Shown here in pieces: positions 33,664-43,116 of a DNA stretch of 64,000 nt. Within the stretch, counting starts at the first letter, position 1. The number at the start of each line of letters is the position of its first letter. Location: assembly GCF_014117215.1 (NCBI RefSeq), contig NZ_JACGXS010000009.1, forward strand, positions 1 to 64,000, read 5' to 3'. This DNA comes from Stenotrophomonas tumulicola. Lineage in GTDB: Bacteria > Pseudomonadota > Gammaproteobacteria > Xanthomonadales > Xanthomonadaceae. The position numbers and the translations under genes are program-made. Under the pieces are notes generated by a model. It saw only the letters and a list, made by a program, of their open reading frames with translations, had not been told where the DNA came from and ran no database searches.

Positions 33664-36351
33664 ATGAACTGGTTGAACGAGCTGCTGAACAACGACCCCA
33701 ACCCGGTGGAAAGCCAGGAGTGGATCGAGTCGTTGAAGGCCGTGATTGATGTCGAGGGCCCCGAGCGCGCGCATCAACTGTTGGAAGGCATGGTGGAGCT
33801 GACCCGTCGTTCGGGCGCGTACCTGCCGTTCTCCCCGACCACCGAATACGTCAACACCATCGCGCCGAACCTGGAAGCCAAGAGCCCGGGCGACGCCGAC
33901 CTGGAATGGCGCATCCGCTCGATCATCCGCTGGAACGCGATGGCCACCGTGGTGCGCGCGAACCGCAAGCCGGGCGACCTGGGCGGCCACATCGCCAGCT
34001 TCGCGTCGGGTGCCACGCTGTATGACGTCGGCTTCAACCACTTCTGGCGCGCGCCCAGCGACAACCACCCGGGCGACCTGCTGTTCATCCAGGGCCACAG
34101 CGCCCCGGGCATCTATGCGCGTTCGTTCCTGGAAGGCCGCATCGACGAAGCGCAGCTGGACAAGTTCCGCATGGAAGTGGACGGCGGCGGTCTGTCGTCC
34201 TACCCGCACCCGTGGCTGATGCCCGATTACTGGCAGACCCCGACCGTTTCCATGGGCCTGGGCCCGCTGGCGGCGATCTACCAGGCGCAGTTCCTGCGTT
34301 ACCTGGAAAACCGTGGCCTGATCGAAAAGTCCGACCGCAAGGTGTGGTGCTTCATCGGCGATGGCGAGAGCGACGAGCCGGAAACCCTGGGCGCGATCGC
34401 GCTGGCCGGCCGCGAAGGCCTGGACAACCTGATCTTCGTGGTGAACTGCAACCTGCAGCGCCTTGATGGCCCGGTGCGCGGCAACGGCAAGATCATCCAG
34501 GAACTGGAAGGCGTGTTCCGTGGCGGCGGCTGGAACGTGATCAAGCTGCTGTGGGGCGGTTACTGGGATGCCCTGCTGGCCAAGGACACCGACGGCGTCC
34601 TGAAGAAGCTGATGATGGAAACCGTCGACGGCGAATACCAGAACTGCAAGGCCTTCGGCGGCGCGTATACCCGCGAGCATTTCTTTGGCAAGTACCCGGA
34701 GACCGCCGCGATGGTGTCGGGCCTTTCCGACGACGACATCTGGCGCCTGAACCGTGGCGGCCATGACCCGCACAAGGTGTATGCCGCCTACCACCAGGCC
34801 GTGAACACCAAGGGCATGCCGACGGTGATCCTGGCCAAGACGGTGAAGGGCTATGGCATGGGCAGCGCCGGCGAGGCACTGAACCCCACCCACCAGACCA
34901 AGAAGCTGGACGACGAAGCGGTCAGGCATTTCCGCGACCGTTTCAACATCCCGGTGACCGACGAGCAGTTGAAGGACGGCCAGGTGCCGTTCTACCACCC
35001 CGGCCCGGATTCGCCGGAAGTGAAGTACCTGCAGGAACGCCGTGCCGTGCTGGGTGGCTACCTGCCGCAGCGCCGCCGCAAGGCCAGCAAGAGCTTCAAC
35101 GCACCGAAGCTGGAAACCTACGAGCGCCTGCTGAAGAGCAGCGGCGAGCGTTCGTATTCCACCACCATGGCCTTCGTGCAGAGCCTGAACATCACCCTGC
35201 GCGACAAGGAACTGGGCCCGCACATCGTGCCGATCGTGGCCGACGAAGCGCGCACCTTCGGCATGGAAGGCCTGTTCCGGCAGATCGGCATCTACGCCCC
35301 GTTCGGCCAGAAGTACAAGCCGGTGGATGCGGACCAGCTGATGTTCTACCGCGAAGACCAGAGTGGCCAGGTGCTGCAGCAGGGCATCAGCGAGCCGGGC
35401 GCGATCGCTTCGTGGATGGCAGCCGGTACCAGCTATTCGGTTTCCAACGTGCCGATGCTGCCGTTCTACATCTATTACTCCATGTTCGGCTTCCAGCGCG
35501 TGGGCGACCTGGCCTGGCAGGCAGCGGACATGCGTACGCGTGGCTTCCTGCTGGGCGGCACCGCCGGGCGCACCACGCTGAACGGTGAAGGCCTGCAGCA
35601 CGAAGATGGCCACAGCCACCTGGCCGCTGGCGGTATCCCGAACGTGCGCAGCTATGACCCGACCTTCGGTTTCGAAGTGACGGTGATCCTGCAGCACGGC
35701 ACCAAGGCGATGATGGAAGATCAGATTGATGAGTACTACTACATCACCCTGATGAACGAGAACTACACCCATCCGGAAATGCCGGAAGGGGCGGCCGAAG
35801 GCATCGTCAAGGGCATGTACCTGCTGACCGACGCCGGCAAGCCGAAGAAGAACGAGCTGCGCGTGCAGCTGCTGGGTTCGGGCACCATCCTGCGCGAAGC
35901 CATTGCCGCGGCCGAGCTGTTGGACAAGGACTTCGGCGTGACCGCCGATATCTGGAGCTGCCCGAGCTTCAACGAACTGCGCCGCGATGGCTTCGACGTG
36001 GAGCGCTTCAACCGCTTCCACCCGGAAGGCGAGCAGCGCAAGCCGTACGTGACCGAGCTGCTGGAAGGCCGCCAGGGCCCGGTGATTGCCGCGACCGACT
36101 ATGTGCGGGCGTATGCGGACCAGATCCGTGCGTTCGTGCCGGCGAGCTACACCGTGCTGGGCACGGATGGCTTCGGGCGGTCGGACACCCGGGCGAACCT
36201 GCGCCGGTTCTTCGAGGTTGACCGGTACTACATCGCGCATGCGGCCATTGCGGCGCTGGCGAAGGAAGGCAAGATGACGGGCAAGGACGTGGCCCGGGCG
36301 ATCAAGCAGTACAAGATTGATGTGGAGAAATCGAATCCTGTTGGGGTTTGA
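33664..36351 (+). CDS. aceE: Pyruvate dehydrogenase E1 component, homodimeric
   Basis: 895 residues from ATG 33664 (MNWLNELLNNDPNPVESQEW), with GGGAGCG upstream. The thiamine-diphosphate motif GDGESDEPETLG through NLQRLDGPVRGNG (about 231-276) is intact, as are the H-rich active-site parts (FIQGHSAPGIYAR) and transketolase-like C-terminal domain. It decarboxylates pyruvate and acetylates the E2 lipoyl groups. aceF and lpd are not adjacent: the gene is followed by a terminator and the accessory island. Whether the island has split an ace operon or aceE is naturally alone here cannot be told. Confidence 0.97.
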   Translation: MNWLNELLNNDPNPVESQEWIESLKAVIDVEGPERAHQLLEGMVELTRRSGAYLPFSPTTEYVNTIAPNLEAKSPGDADLEWRIRSIIRWNAMATVVRANRKPGDLGGHIASFASGATLYDVGFNHFWRAPSDNHPGDLLFIQGHSAPGIYARSFLEGRIDEAQLDKFRMEVDGGGLSSYPHPWLMPDYWQTPTVSMGLGPLAAIYQAQFLRYLENRGLIEKSDRKVWCFIGDGESDEPETLGAIALAGREGLDNLIFVVNCNLQRLDGPVRGNGKIIQELEGVFRGGGWNVIKLLWGGYWDALLAKDTDGVLKKLMMETVDGEYQNCKAFGGAYTREHFFGKYPETAAMVSGLSDDDIWRLNRGGHDPHKVYAAYHQAVNTKGMPTVILAKTVKGYGMGSAGEALNPTHQTKKLDDEAVRHFRDRFNIPVTDEQLKDGQVPFYHPGPDSPEVKYLQERRAVLGGYLPQRRRKASKSFNAPKLETYERLLKSSGERSYSTTMAFVQSLNITLRDKELGPHIVPIVADEARTFGMEGLFRQIGIYAPFGQKYKPVDADQLMFYREDQSGQVLQQGISEPGAIASWMAAGTSYSVSNVPMLPFYIYYSMFGFQRVGDLAWQAADMRTRGFLLGGTAGRTTLNGEGLQHEDGHSHLAAGGIPNVRSYDPTFGFEVTVILQHGTKAMMEDQIDEYYYITLMNENYTHPEMPEGAAEGIVKGMYLLTDAGKPKKNELRVQLLGSGTILREAIAAAELLDKDFGVTADIWSCPSFNELRRDGFDVERFNRFHPEGEQRKPYVTELLEGRQGPVIAATDYVRAYADQIRAFVPASYTVLGTDGFGRSDTRANLRRFFEVDRYYIAHAAIAALAKEGKMTGKDVARAIKQYKIDVEKSNPVGV

Positions 36352-36375
36352 TAGTTGAGGTTGTCTCATAAATAA

Positions 36376-36406
36376 ATGGGCGTAGTTTAACTGCGCCCAT
36401 TTTTAT
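36376..36406 (+). terminator. Rho-independent terminator after aceE
   Basis: ATGGGCGTAGTT and its near inverse AACTGCGCCCAT, then TTTTATG. It ends aceE transcription and marks the last host-like sequence before the island. Confidence 0.8.
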
Positions 36407-36435
36407 GTTCGAACTAAGAAATCCGGAGAGCGTAC

Positions 36436-37398
36436 ATGGAAAAGGCACGATATTCCGTCAGCCACATCACGCAAGGAAGTCATAAATTCTATACGCTGAC
36501 TATTCCTAGCGACGTCCTGGCAAGGTGTTGCTTTGTGACGACTCGGGACGAAGACCCCCAGCAAGGGTTTCAACGTGTGCTAGATAAACGTCGCGCAGAA
36601 GAGATCGCTCGCTATATCGATACCGGTCTAGGCACCATCCCGAGCTCCATTGTCCTTTCAGCGCAGCCTGAGGCGCAGCTACAAATTATCGGAAAAGGAA
36701 AGACCGCTGAATTTAACATCTCGCCAAAATCCTTCCTTGTACTTGATGGTCAGCATAGAGTTTTCGGATTCTCGTTAGCCACATCTCTGATGCGCGTTCC
36801 TGTCGTAATCTACAATGGCCTGACTCGTCGTGATGAGACGCGTCTATTTATCGATATAAATTCGAAACAGAAGGGCGTACCGAACGAATTGCTGCTCGAT
36901 ATTAAGAGTCTTGCTGGCTACGAAAATGACAATGAAGAGAGGTTAAGGGAGCTCTTTGATTTCATGCAAGATGAGCCCAGTAGCAGGCTGTACGGGTTGC
37001 TTAGTCCCGCCGCAAAGGCCAAGCAGAAGGTATCTCGTGTCACCTTTAACGCCGCCATCAAGCCTCTCCTTCCGATGTTCGATGGAAAGTCGACGGATGA
37101 GACGTATCAGGCGCTAAATTCATACTTGATCGCATTCCATTCGGGTATGGACTCTTTGGACTGTGGTGAGCAATTAACCAACACAACAGTCTTTAAGGCC
37201 GTTTTTACGTTCTTCCCTGCTGTGGCCTCAAAGACGAAGGATAGGTTCGGGCCAATCTACGTTGCTGATAATTTCGCCGAGGTTCTGGGGCCGGTCTTTG
37301 AGGGTGTAAGCGCTTCGAAATTGCGGAAGCCGGGCTCTTCGTTCAATGAGCTTGCAAGCTATCTGGAGGCTAAGCTCAAATCAGGGTTTATTTTGTGA
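36436..37398 (+). CDS. DGQHR-domain protein (DndB/ParB-like fold)
   Basis: 320 residues from ATG 36436, with GGAGAG upstream. The signature LVLDGQHRVFGF has DGQHR at 104-108, the hallmark of a ParB/sulfiredoxin-like family that includes DndB of the phosphorothioation system and DpdB of deazaguanine DNA modification. Other conserved parts: VLDKRRAEEIARYIDTG (48-64) and RLFIDINSKQKGVPNELLLDI (about 136-156). No dnd or dpd partners are present. Its TGA overlaps the GTG of the next gene. Base composition is clearly lower in GC than the host genes, a sign of transfer. Role probably in DNA recognition or processing in defence. Confidence 0.85.
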   Translation: MEKARYSVSHITQGSHKFYTLTIPSDVLARCCFVTTRDEDPQQGFQRVLDKRRAEEIARYIDTGLGTIPSSIVLSAQPEAQLQIIGKGKTAEFNISPKSFLVLDGQHRVFGFSLATSLMRVPVVIYNGLTRRDETRLFIDINSKQKGVPNELLLDIKSLAGYENDNEERLRELFDFMQDEPSSRLYGLLSPAAKAKQKVSRVTFNAAIKPLLPMFDGKSTDETYQALNSYLIAFHSGMDSLDCGEQLTNTTVFKAVFTFFPAVASKTKDRFGPIYVADNFAEVLGPVFEGVSASKLRKPGSSFNELASYLEAKLKSGFIL

Positions 37399-38327
37399 TC
37401 GACTTTGGTCTATTTAGATCAATATCGGTTCCAGGGATTCTGCGTTCAAGTGGTTTGGGGAGGGTCGAGCTCAAGGCGTGGGTTGCCCAGGGGCACTACA
37501 AAGTGTCAGCGATCTCGTCAGGATCGCAAGACTTGGTCTTTCACGTAGTTGATGTGCTTCCCTTAATTGAATCTTTTGGATATGACCATTCGCGATTCGC
37601 ATGCGCTGCGTTTGAGAGTGCTCGTGAGCTGCGGGCCGACCCTAGCTTCCCGAAGGCGACCGCTTGGGCTGCAATTCGAATGTACTACGCAGCATTCTTC
37701 GCCGCGCATGCGCTGTTGAGGTATTCGGGGAACGCATGTTCACAAATCGACCCTGAACAGGCCTCTCTGGTTTCCAAGTACGCAGGGTTATATGGCGTCA
37801 CCGAGAATATGGGGAAGGGGTTTTATCAAATCAATTGGTCGCCCGTGTCAAATGATCTTGTCATGGAGAAAGTGAAAGATAGTCATAGGGATACATGGCG
37901 AGTGTTCGATCAGTGGTTGCAGCGAGCTATCACGGTGCTTCCAACCGTACAGGGGCTCACGCATTCAAAGGTCGAAGTCATAGAAACGCTTTCCGCTCTA
38001 CGAGAAAATCTACGCTCAGAAGGGGCGAATTCGGGCAACTGGCTTTCGGCTTTCAGAAATAATGTAAATTATCGTCAGTCCTACGATGCTTGGTATCCAT
38101 ACAGGAAATCAGCAGTGCGTTTCGACAGGATATCGAGGTACATTGATGGGTGGAAAGATTCAGCGTTCAATGTGCAGGCCGCGCTAGGTGAAATTGATGA
38201 TAGAGCAAAGTTCTTCGGCAGTTGCGCAGTTATTATGCATCTCCTAAATGGCATTACCATCGACCTTTTGAAGGCTGCACAAAAAAATTCATTGCATTCG
38301 AGCCAAACAGCTAGGCTCGTGCGATAG
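37395..38327 (+). CDS. HEPN-like protein coupled to DGQHR gene
   Basis: 310 residues from GTG 37395, overlapping the previous stop by 4 bp, so it is translationally coupled. A helix WAAIRMYYAAFFAAHALLRY (about 91-110) has the R..YYA.F..A..LL pattern of HEPN domains, and further on WLSAFRNNVNYRQSYDAWYPY (about 217-237) resembles a degenerate R-x4-6-H RNase motif (Tyr in place of His). A small SWIM-free N-terminal region of about 80 residues precedes this. I do not recognise a named family. It could be an RNase or nucleotide-transfer toxin held in check by its partner. Low GC like its neighbour. Confidence 0.65.
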   Translation: MIDFGLFRSISVPGILRSSGLGRVELKAWVAQGHYKVSAISSGSQDLVFHVVDVLPLIESFGYDHSRFACAAFESARELRADPSFPKATAWAAIRMYYAAFFAAHALLRYSGNACSQIDPEQASLVSKYAGLYGVTENMGKGFYQINWSPVSNDLVMEKVKDSHRDTWRVFDQWLQRAITVLPTVQGLTHSKVEVIETLSALRENLRSEGANSGNWLSAFRNNVNYRQSYDAWYPYRKSAVRFDRISRYIDGWKDSAFNVQAALGEIDDRAKFFGSCAVIMHLLNGITIDLLKAAQKNSLHSSQTARLVR

Positions 38328-38429
38328 GCGGTCAGCTTGTGCGTGTTGTTATCCGCGGAAATCGATTTTTTCGACGATTTTATTCTTTCGCAGTTTTCCA
38401 AGTAGAGAAGGGGAATCCACTCCTTTCGC

Positions 38430-39262
38430 TCGAAGGGCTGACAGGGCGTCGGGTCATTACAGAGCCGGCAAGCGCTCGCGACAAAGACGATTAGCGATTG
38501 CTCGGCCTGATCAAGCACAGCTGGCTGGAAAGCGGCTCCGTGTACGGCCACCGCAAAGTGACCACTGATCTGCGCGAGCTTGGCGAGACATGTAGTCGTC
38601 ATCGCGTGGCACGCTTGATGAAGGGCGAGGGGCTGCGGGCTATGGTCGGCTACGGTCGGCGACCACGCCCATTGAGCGGTCCAGTCGGATCAGTTGCCAA
38701 GAACGTATTGGCTCGCGGCTTCAAAGTCAGTGAACCCAATCGCGCTTGGGTCACGGATATCACCTACATCCGCACGTACGACGGCTTCCTGTACTTGGCG
38801 GTGGTGCTTGATCTGTTTTCGCGTCAGGTCGTTGGATGGGCAACCCGGCCAATTCAGCATACGGACCTGGTTTTGCAGGCGCTGTTGGCTGCAGTGTGGC
38901 GGCGCAAGCCAAGCCCTGGACTTCTGCTTCACTCCGACCAGGGAACGCAGTTCACCAGTGAAGACTGGCAGAGTTTCCTGCGCGAGCACGACATCGTGTG
39001 CAGCATGAGTCGACGAGGCAATTGCCATGACAATGCAGCGATGGAGAGCTTCTTCCAGCTGCTGAAGCGGGAGCGGATCAAGCGGAGGATCTACAGCAGT
39101 CACGACGAGGCACGCGCCGACGTCTTCCAGTACATCGAGATGTTCTACAACCCAAAACGGCGGCACAGTTCCAACGACGGGCTGTCCCCAGTAGAGTTCG
39201 AGAAGCAGTACGCACTAAACGGCTGACGACTGTCTACAAAACCCTGGGCGATTCATCACCGC
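38430..39262 (+). pseudogene. IS3-family transposase OrfB remnant with amber codon
   Basis: The readable part, 38498-39226, gives 242 residues of OrfB with the DDE triad intact (WVTDITYIR, LHSDQGTQF, NAAMESFFQLLK) and the terminal SPVEFEKQYA. The frame continues upstream of 38498 as EPASARDKDD-stop-RLLGLIKHSW: the codon at 38492-38494 is TAG, where a Gln codon is expected. OrfA and the left end are missing. The right end, GACTGTCTACAAAACCCTGGG (about 39230-39250), looks like an IS3-type inverted repeat, but no matching left copy is found before 38430. The element is therefore broken and inactive. Confidence 0.85.
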
Positions 39263-39721
39263 ACGAACTTGACGCTACCGCTAGCCAGTTGGACACATGG
39301 TATGGCTTTGATGACAGCTTTCGGCCAGAAGCGGTGAACCCCTTTTCGATATGGCTTCAAGAGCTCTTGCGTCCGACCAGGACCGGGCAACGTGCCGATA
39401 ATCGACAAGGAAATGGTCAGCTAGCGCAGCCACATTTCGCTCCGGGCGGTCTATCGGATCTGCGCGGAACTTTTGGGAGCCGGACTGTTTGCAGAACCCA
39501 CCGTCGGCAAGGCGCCAGGCCTAAGCTCCTGAGCCAGTTCCGGGCTGTGGCCCAGGCATGAAAAGTCCTGGCAAAGCTACGATTCGCCCAGGCCAGGCAG
39601 CACGAAGCGGTCGGCCAAATCTTTCGGGTTTCCGGGGGGCGCTTGATGGTTCCAGGCCGTGCGACAATCTTCGCCTACAAGGACATGCCAGCCTCACTGG
39701 CCTGGCAACAGGGGGCAACAG
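39263..39721. other. Gene-free stretch between IS remnant and ATPase gene
   Basis: No supported gene. Short open frames on both strands have neither a ribosome site nor recognisable motifs. It is probably decayed mobile-element sequence, with the ATPase promoter in the last 100 bp. Confidence 0.5.
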
Positions 39722-42130
39722 ATGTCAACGGTTGATCCAAAAACACACCAGAGTCTCAATGAGCTCCGGGGCCATGCAAAGGCGTGGCGCCGAGCCAAGG
39801 CAGATGAGCTTTTCAGGCTCATTGTCCTCGGCTCGGACCACGCGACACTGACACTAATTTCCCATGATTTGTCCGAGATCCTAGGAGAGTTCGAAAAGAC
39901 GCGGAAGCGCGACCTTGGATACTTGCTTCAGCAAGCGCTTCAACGCGGGCCAAGACATGCCCCGGCGCAGAACATCTCGTTCAACCCAACTCCTGCAGCC
40001 TCTGCTTTCGAAGTCTACGAAATGCGGATGGATGACCTCGCTGACAAGCATATTTTCCAGTGGGCCACGTTCTACAAGGACAACTGCGCCTTCATCTTCA
40101 AAGACGTCGTCAGTCAGTTGCCAACCATGCACGACTACACCGACGTCGAAGAACGAATCCAGCTGATCTTTTCCAACCACTCGCACGACATATTTTCAAG
40201 GGGATATTCGCGCGTGCTCGAGCGCGGACTCGCCCACGAAATCGGCCTGGCCAAATCTCTTAGGGGATTGCAGCAGTTCCTGCACGTAATCGTCGGCCTG
40301 CTCAGAGACCAAAGAGAAGGCGCACCATCGCGCGCCCAAGCGGCGATGTACTGGGACATTGCGTCGGCCATGATTACCGGCGTCCTTCTCGGATATCGAC
40401 GTGTTGTAGTCGATGAGCTAGTTGGACGAGAGGTCCTTAATGACTATTTGACCGCATGGCTGCCCATGCTTGGTTTCTGCAGGGGCCGCCACGCGGTCAT
40501 GTTGGCTGACCCGGGTGAGTCTGCCCTTATTGGAAGCGAGGCCGCAGTCTTTTCTTTACTTCTTGGCGTGGACCGCTGGACCTCTCAAGCCGCAACCCCT
40601 CCGGTCATGCCCAAGTACAGCAGGGTCATCATTGGCCTTAGCCGCTTGGACGTGACCTACAGTGTTGGCGTTGACCGCGTCAGCCAGGACGTTGGCGCCA
40701 CGGCCTTCTTTGCCGGCCCCTTGCTACACAAGAGTGATCTTGAGAACGCCGTTGCCTTGGGCCTGACCATTGTTGCCGAACTGACTAAATCAACCAGGGA
40801 GTGGGTCGATACTAGCTGTACCCATGAGGTTGTCGATTCCTCAGATGCCCAAGGCCAGATCACTAACTTTTCCACCCTGGCCGAGACGGTGGCTGCGGCG
40901 CTAACAATGCGATCGGCGCCGGTTACCTCCCAGTCTCTCTCTGGGCGTCTTCCAAGGAACTATGCCAGTGACTTCCCTTTAGATGACCCGCTCTTCCGCG
41001 AAGGCCAGTTCGAGGTCGAGCGCCATAGCGTGAACCGCATCATCCAGGGCCTGCAGCGCGGCATCGGAGCCTATGTGTGGTGCAGCGTACGGCGCTCGGG
41101 CAAGACCACTTCTGCCGAGGCGGTGGCTGGCGCTGCCGGAGATCGAATGGTGATTGTACAAAGCATGGATCATCGCCCCAACTCACCAGAGGTTAACCTC
41201 TTGAGTTCAAGGGTGAGAATGGCATTCGAAGCTGGCAATGCCATCCCAGAGACGTTCTTTTCCGAACTGGTCAAGGATTGCGTGGTTGCTACTACCCAAG
41301 CCAATGCGCCTCGTCGCAACCTAGTGCTGATCATCGATGAGTACGAATCCCTGTTCGAGACCATCGACACTTACACGCGTAGGGATCCGGACCTGAAGGC
41401 ACTGGTCTCGCTGCCACTGATCAGTCAGATGCTCGGTTTTTCGATGAAGAACACGCTCTTGTTCATGGGCCAGCGTCCAGACGCTCACATGATCCTGTTG
41501 AGCCAGAACCAGCTCAGCCCAAACGTGCGTCAGTATGCTTTCCCGCTGTTCGAACATCAGCCTGGCGCACCTTCTGAATTCGCAACCCTGGTATCGCGCG
41601 TCCTGAGCGAGAACCTGCGAGTCAACGATGCTTTCATCGAAGCGGTGTATCAGGAGACCAAGGGACATCCCTACCTGACCGTCAACGTTCTGGTCGATTT
41701 CTGCGACTGGCTGATGGAGTCAACGACATTTGAGCTTGGCGTTGAGCTGAGCGCTAAGTACTTTCATGATTTCTCCCGCGAACGCCTCGACATTGCCGCA
41801 TTGAGAAACAGTCCGCACTACCGGCTATTCCACAAGATGCTTGCCGAGTTCAGCTCAGAGACAAGCCGAGAACAGGAGCCTTGGCTATACGCCGTGACCA
41901 GCATCCTCAGAGAGATCGTCAAGCGACATCCCAAGCGCATGAACTGCTCGCTGGCAGCCTTTGATCAGCTGGCCAAGCCCTATGAGGACCTGGCCAGGAC
42001 GCCGGCCCGCCAGCTTTTGTCCAGTGCTGCAATGGCGAATTTTTTGCATGAAACCAATGGTGCCGTCTATGCAGGCATCCCGCTGATGGCTCGCCTTGCG
42101 GCATCGGCCACGACAAGGAGTCTCACGTGA
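39722..42130 (+). CDS. Large ATPase of AAA/STAND type, unknown function
   Basis: 802 residues from ATG 39722, with GGGGG upstream. Residues 1-430 form a helical domain I do not recognise (examples: KHIFQWATFYKDNCAFIFKD, SHDIFSRGYSRVLERGL). The ATPase follows: Walker A variant CSVRRSGKTTSAE (about 454-466) and Walker B LVLIIDEYESLFE (about 534-546), as in archaeal-type (ATPase_2) and STAND ATPases. A later block, YQETKGHPYLTVNVLVDFCDWL, is the helical lid typical of this group. Its stop overlaps the GTG of the next gene. Likely a sensor or motor of an island-borne defence module, which is inference. Confidence 0.75.
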   Translation: MSTVDPKTHQSLNELRGHAKAWRRAKADELFRLIVLGSDHATLTLISHDLSEILGEFEKTRKRDLGYLLQQALQRGPRHAPAQNISFNPTPAASAFEVYEMRMDDLADKHIFQWATFYKDNCAFIFKDVVSQLPTMHDYTDVEERIQLIFSNHSHDIFSRGYSRVLERGLAHEIGLAKSLRGLQQFLHVIVGLLRDQREGAPSRAQAAMYWDIASAMITGVLLGYRRVVVDELVGREVLNDYLTAWLPMLGFCRGRHAVMLADPGESALIGSEAAVFSLLLGVDRWTSQAATPPVMPKYSRVIIGLSRLDVTYSVGVDRVSQDVGATAFFAGPLLHKSDLENAVALGLTIVAELTKSTREWVDTSCTHEVVDSSDAQGQITNFSTLAETVAAALTMRSAPVTSQSLSGRLPRNYASDFPLDDPLFREGQFEVERHSVNRIIQGLQRGIGAYVWCSVRRSGKTTSAEAVAGAAGDRMVIVQSMDHRPNSPEVNLLSSRVRMAFEAGNAIPETFFSELVKDCVVATTQANAPRRNLVLIIDEYESLFETIDTYTRRDPDLKALVSLPLISQMLGFSMKNTLLFMGQRPDAHMILLSQNQLSPNVRQYAFPLFEHQPGAPSEFATLVSRVLSENLRVNDAFIEAVYQETKGHPYLTVNVLVDFCDWLMESTTFELGVELSAKYFHDFSRERLDIAALRNSPHYRLFHKMLAEFSSETSREQEPWLYAVTSILREIVKRHPKRMNCSLAAFDQLAKPYEDLARTPARQLLSSAAMANFLHETNGAVYAGIPLMARLAASATTRSLT

Positions 42131-43116
42131 GTGCTGTAGATGCGACTAGGGCCATCGAGCTAATTTCCAACGCAGCATGGCCGGCCGATGAGGTCTTACG
42201 GGCTTTTTGGATTCAGGTCGATGGTCCGCGCGACGGTATGGCCCAAGACATGCAAAAAGCCTTGGATCGGGAAGAGGTATTCACGATCGTGGTTCGGGAT
42301 GACTCTTTTACCGTTCCCAATCGCATCTTGGCCGACATGCATCAACTCCTTGAATCACACAAGGACCTGCTTAATGTGCTCGGCGAGCGGCGCCCAGAGC
42401 GGCTCACCATCGTGGTACTGGTCAAGGAAAACTTCACCAAGGCCCAGATCGGCTCTCCAATCACCTTGCCTTCTTGGTTTCCGGTCAGGCCGGGATTGGA
42501 AACCCATTTTTTCCTAACCGATCTGTTCGGCTCACCTGAAGGAACGCTCCTCAACTGCCCAGAAGCCCGGATAGACAAAGTTGCCGAACTGGTATTTGAT
42601 CTTGAAAGAGTACTGGTCAACGCACTGCAATCGCTAAATACACGGTCGGCTTCAGCGGCCAACGCCTTCATCGCCCAGCTTCCTAACAGGGATTCTCAGA
42701 CAGCGTCGACGATGCTCGCGCGCTATCGCACCCACCTGACGACAGTGGCCGCCCCACGCGCCTACAGGCCAAACGCTGGCGAGACCACTAACTCATTGGT
42801 TTCGGATATGCTCAGGCTGTTCCTGTCCGTCAATGTCGATGATTTGGCGAAAGCCGCCAAGATTCTCGCAGTCCAACTGCCCAAAGACAGCAGGCTACTC
42901 AAGCCGCCCTATCTTGGCGTCATGCTTAGACCCCGCGCTTTGCTGACAACCAGCGGTAAGAACTGGTTTGCCTTACTGGTTGGCCTGTATCAGGCATATC
43001 AGCTGATGAACGCAGCAGCCCATGCCGGCGACTATGGGCATTACGCGCCCGCTCTGATTCACCACAGCAGTCGCGACCTTCAGCTTTTCCTCGAAGATGC
43101 CCAGCAGTTCTTCTGA
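42127..43116 (+). CDS. Unknown protein coupled to the ATPase gene
   Basis: 329 residues from GTG 42127, in a 4-bp GTGA overlap with the ATPase stop. No signal peptide or membrane helix. The N-terminal about 160 residues look alpha/beta (VFTIVVRDDSF, RLTIVVLVKENFTK, THFFLTDLFGSPEG), reminiscent of a nuclease or CARF-like core but with no firm match; the C-terminal half is helical and holds His-rich parts (AAAHAGDYGHYAPALIHHSSRD). Coupling implies equal dosage with the ATPase and perhaps a complex. I cannot assign a function. Confidence 0.7.
   Translation: MSAVDATRAIELISNAAWPADEVLRAFWIQVDGPRDGMAQDMQKALDREEVFTIVVRDDSFTVPNRILADMHQLLESHKDLLNVLGERRPERLTIVVLVKENFTKAQIGSPITLPSWFPVRPGLETHFFLTDLFGSPEGTLLNCPEARIDKVAELVFDLERVLVNALQSLNTRSASAANAFIAQLPNRDSQTASTMLARYRTHLTTVAAPRAYRPNAGETTNSLVSDMLRLFLSVNVDDLAKAAKILAVQLPKDSRLLKPPYLGVMLRPRALLTTSGKNWFALLVGLYQAYQLMNAAAHAGDYGHYAPALIHHSSRDLQLFLEDAQQFF

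Noticed and set aside
38081..38602. 173-codon minus-strand frame across the end of the HEPN-like gene
   Set aside because: It crosses the junction between the HEPN-like gene and the IS remnant and so cannot be an old gene; no motif and no ribosome site.
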